Source: Bradyrhizobium oligotrophicum S58 (lineage in GTDB: Bacteria > Pseudomonadota > Alphaproteobacteria > Rhizobiales > Xanthobacteraceae). Taken from it: a stretch of DNA of 64,000 nt. Position 1 is the first letter of the stretch. Every line of letters starts with the position of its first letter. Positions 62,192 through 64,000 of the stretch are shown one piece after another. The notes under the pieces are model-generated. The model was not told the origin of the DNA and made no database searches. It saw only the letters and a program-made list of their open reading frames with translations. The stretch lies in contig NC_020453.1 of assembly GCF_000344805.1 (NCBI RefSeq), positions 2,914,001-2,978,000 of the forward strand. Reading direction: 5' to 3'. Position numbers and translations under genes: made by a program.

Positions 62192-63792
62192 ATGTCAGGT
62201 ATTGTTCTCTCGGCGTCGGTGCGCCAGAATCTGCTCTCGCTCCAGTCGACGGCTCAGCTCCTCGCCACCACCCAGAACAACCTCTCCACGGGCAAGAAGG
62301 TCAACTCGGCGCTCGACAATCCGACCAACTTCTTCACCGCCCAGGGTCTCGACAACCGCGCTTCCGACATCTCCAATCTGCTCGATGGCATCGGCAACGG
62401 CGTGCAGGTTCTGCAGGCCGCCAACACCGGCATCACTTCGCTGCAGAAGCTCGTCGACAGCGCCAAGTCGATCGCCAACCAGGTCCTGCAGAGCTCTGTG
62501 GGCTACTCCACCAAGTCGAACGTGACCTCTGCCGCTCTCACCGGCGCGACGGCCACCAGCCTGATCGGTGCGAGCTCGTCGGCGGCCACCGGCACGGCCC
62601 TGGTGAACGACAACACCTCGAGCGCGGTCGCGATCACCGGTTCGACCAAGCTGTCGGGCACGCCCGGCACCGCGTCGAACGACCTGGCCTCCGCCATCAC
62701 CTCCGGCGACACGCTGGTCGTGAACGGGACCACGTTCAGCTTCGTCACCGGCACGTCCTCGACCGGCACCAGCATCGGCATCGGTGATACCGTCAGCAAC
62801 CTGCTGTCGGCGATCCAGACCGCGACCGGCGTGACCGCGTCGATCACGGCGGGTGCGATCACGTTCACGCCTCCCGCTGCAGGCCTGACGTTGTCCGGCG
62901 CCGCGGCTGCCAAGCTCGGCTTTGCCACGAGCATCGGCAACTCGCTGTCCGGCGAAACGCTGACGATCGGCGCCACAGGAGGTGGCACGGCGACCAGCAT
63001 CACGTTCGGTCTAGGGACAGGGCAGGTCAACTCGCTGAACGACCTCAACGCCAAGCTCGCGGCGAACAACCTGCAGGCCTCGATCGACACGACCGGCAAG
63101 ATCACGCTCACCACCACGAACGATGCGGCGTCGGCCACGATCGGCACGATCGGTGGTTCGGCGGCGGCAGCGAGCCAGTCCTTCAACGGCCTGACGGCAG
63201 CGGCTCCGGTCACCGATTCGACGGCGCAGTCGCAGCGGGCCAGCCTGGTCGCGCAGTACAACAACGTGCTGGCGCAGATCAACACGACGGCGGCGGATGC
63301 GTCGTTCAACGGCGTCAACCTGCTCAACGGCGACACTCTGAAGCTGACCTTCAACGAGACCGGCAAGTCGTCGCTGTCGATCACCGGCGTGACCTTCAAC
63401 ACCAGCGGCCTGGGTCTTTCGACCCTGACCTCGGGCACCGACTTCCTCGACAACAACTCGGCGAACAAGGTGATCAGCGTGCTGAACAGTGCGAGCTCCA
63501 CGTTGCGGTCGGAGGCCTCGACGCTCGGTTCGAACCTGTCGGTGGTGCAGATCCGCCAGGACTTCAACAAGAACCTGATCAACGTGCTGCAGACCGGTTC
63601 GTCGAACCTGACCTTGGCCGACACCAACGAGGAAGCGGCCAACAGCCAGGCGCTGTCGACCCGCCAGTCGATCGCCGTGTCCGCGCTGTCGCTCGCCAAC
63701 CAGTCGCAGGCGAGCGTGCTGCAGCTGCTGCGCTAAGGCGCAGCCGCACTCCTCAAACATCGAAAGCGGCGGGGGAAATCCCGCCGCTTTTT
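62149..63792 (+). repeat. Flagellin direct-repeat unit 2
   Basis: Second copy of the unit at 59651-61294, including leader, gene and terminator. The shared offset is 2498 bases throughout. Confidence 0.9.
62192..63736 (+). CDS. fliC: Flagellin 2
   Basis: 514 residues, start at the second ATG, 7 bases after AGAAGGG. Same architecture as flagellin 1 (D0/D1 ends, two inserted middle domains), with about 19 substitutions concentrated in the surface-exposed middle (for example PTADVTAQ against PVTDSTAQ). It is probably an alternative or additional filament subunit. Long stretches are DNA-identical to flagellin 1, suggesting recent duplication or gene conversion. Confidence 0.94.
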   Translation: MSGIVLSASVRQNLLSLQSTAQLLATTQNNLSTGKKVNSALDNPTNFFTAQGLDNRASDISNLLDGIGNGVQVLQAANTGITSLQKLVDSAKSIANQVLQSSVGYSTKSNVTSAALTGATATSLIGASSSAATGTALVNDNTSSAVAITGSTKLSGTPGTASNDLASAITSGDTLVVNGTTFSFVTGTSSTGTSIGIGDTVSNLLSAIQTATGVTASITAGAITFTPPAAGLTLSGAAAAKLGFATSIGNSLSGETLTIGATGGGTATSITFGLGTGQVNSLNDLNAKLAANNLQASIDTTGKITLTTTNDAASATIGTIGGSAAAASQSFNGLTAAAPVTDSTAQSQRASLVAQYNNVLAQINTTAADASFNGVNLLNGDTLKLTFNETGKSSLSITGVTFNTSGLGLSTLTSGTDFLDNNSANKVISVLNSASSTLRSEASTLGSNLSVVQIRQDFNKNLINVLQTGSSNLTLADTNEEAANSQALSTRQSIAVSALSLANQSQASVLQLLR

Positions 63793-63794
63793 TT
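63763..63794 (+). terminator. Rho-independent terminator of flagellin 2
   Basis: AAAGCGGCGGGG(GAAAT)CCCGCCGCTTTTTTT, an almost exact copy of the terminator after flagellin 1 with a longer T-run. Confidence 0.9.
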
Positions 63795-63889
63795 GCGCCT
63801 GGTTTGCCGCCGCAGCCCGTATCAATACCGGGTTCGAGCAAGCGGGGCGGGAGAGCAGGGCGGCCGTAACCGGTCGTTAAGCAAGAAAT

Positions 63890-63906
63890 TTAAAGCGCCA
63901 TTAACC
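63890..63906 (+). promoter_or_regulatory. CtrA-like binding site upstream of flagellin 3
   Basis: TTAA-AGCGCCA-TTAACC: full TTAA-N7-TTAACC match, about 60-75 bases before the flagellin 3 ATG. The half-site continues as ATG (TTAACCATG). Confidence 0.6.
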
Positions 63907-63966
63907 ATGTTTTAAAGCTGCGTGGACTAGAACCTCCTGGTGAATAACTAGGAAGGTTTCACACAC

Positions 63967-64000
63967 ATGTCCGGTATCGTTCTCTCGGCTTCGGTTCGCC
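63967..64000 (+). CDS. fliC: Flagellin 3, 5' end (continues beyond window)
   Basis: Only 11 codons are present (MSGIVLSASVR), identical in protein to the start of the two upstream flagellins but with different codons. Its 5' leader is unlike theirs: an AGGAAGG ribosome site about 11 bases before the ATG and a CtrA-like site upstream. It is therefore a third, separately regulated member of the family. Confidence 0.85.
   Translation, partial: MSGIVLSASVR

Overview
The window is high-GC DNA with alphaproteobacterial gene content. It most resembles Bradyrhizobium or a close relative in the Nitrobacteraceae. This is inferred from a DUF3551-type small secreted protein, a DUF3606 protein behind a GGAAC-N17-GTT promoter, flagellins of Bradyrhizobium type, CtrA- and RpoN-like flagellar promoters, and families of intergenic palindromes. 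No rRNA, tRNA, CRISPR array, transposase or phage gene was recognised.

Layout. 1-3653: tail of a PepSY protein, an OmpR-type two-component system, a cytochrome b561 and a VIT1/CCC1-type metal transporter. 3654-8076: a gene-poor, repeat-rich island of lower coding density. It holds two paralogous secreted proteins of unknown function, a 257-bp direct duplication carrying an intact and a frameshifted copy of a small membrane-protein gene, and one copy of a ~370-bp intergenic element whose second, inverted copy lies at 36.3 kb. 8077-23433: metabolism. This covers DUF3606, glycogen debranching (glgX), a tartrate locus (LysR, MFS, tartrate dehydrogenase), pyruvate kinase, an LpxH-like phosphatase, a threonine-dehydratase-like enzyme, a secreted caspase-like protein, an Ala/Pro-rich protein, an MFS carrier and a dipeptide-epimerase-like enolase-superfamily enzyme. 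23583-35386: cell envelope and polarity. An Mla-type lipid ABC transporter (permease with fused STAS, ATPase, MCE protein) is followed by an 1872-residue membrane-anchored coiled-coil protein resembling the Rhizobiales growth-pole-ring proteins, then an Hpt protein, a [2Fe-2S] ferredoxin, a thioesterase and a thioredoxin-reductase-like ferredoxin-NADP reductase. 35558-48184: mixed housekeeping genes (DUF2147, SGNH hydrolase, flippase-like membrane protein, ferritin-like stress protein, MFS pump, YdcF-like, methyltransferase, UspA, SixA-like, FAD oxidoreductase, exported MsrB).

48400-64000 is a flagellar filament locus. A consensus sigma-54 promoter precedes flgE, flgK and flgL. Next come four close or overlapping genes (glycosyltransferase-like, PLP fold-type-I enzyme, ATP-grasp ligase, group II PLP decarboxylase), then two ~96% identical flagellin genes that flank a divergently oriented flbT, and the start of a third flagellin. 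FlgE, FlgL and the flagellins share a related inserted domain. The four-gene cassette looks like a small biosynthetic pathway embedded in the filament locus and is the best candidate for an undescribed system; I infer a role in filament modification or a flagellum-linked small molecule.
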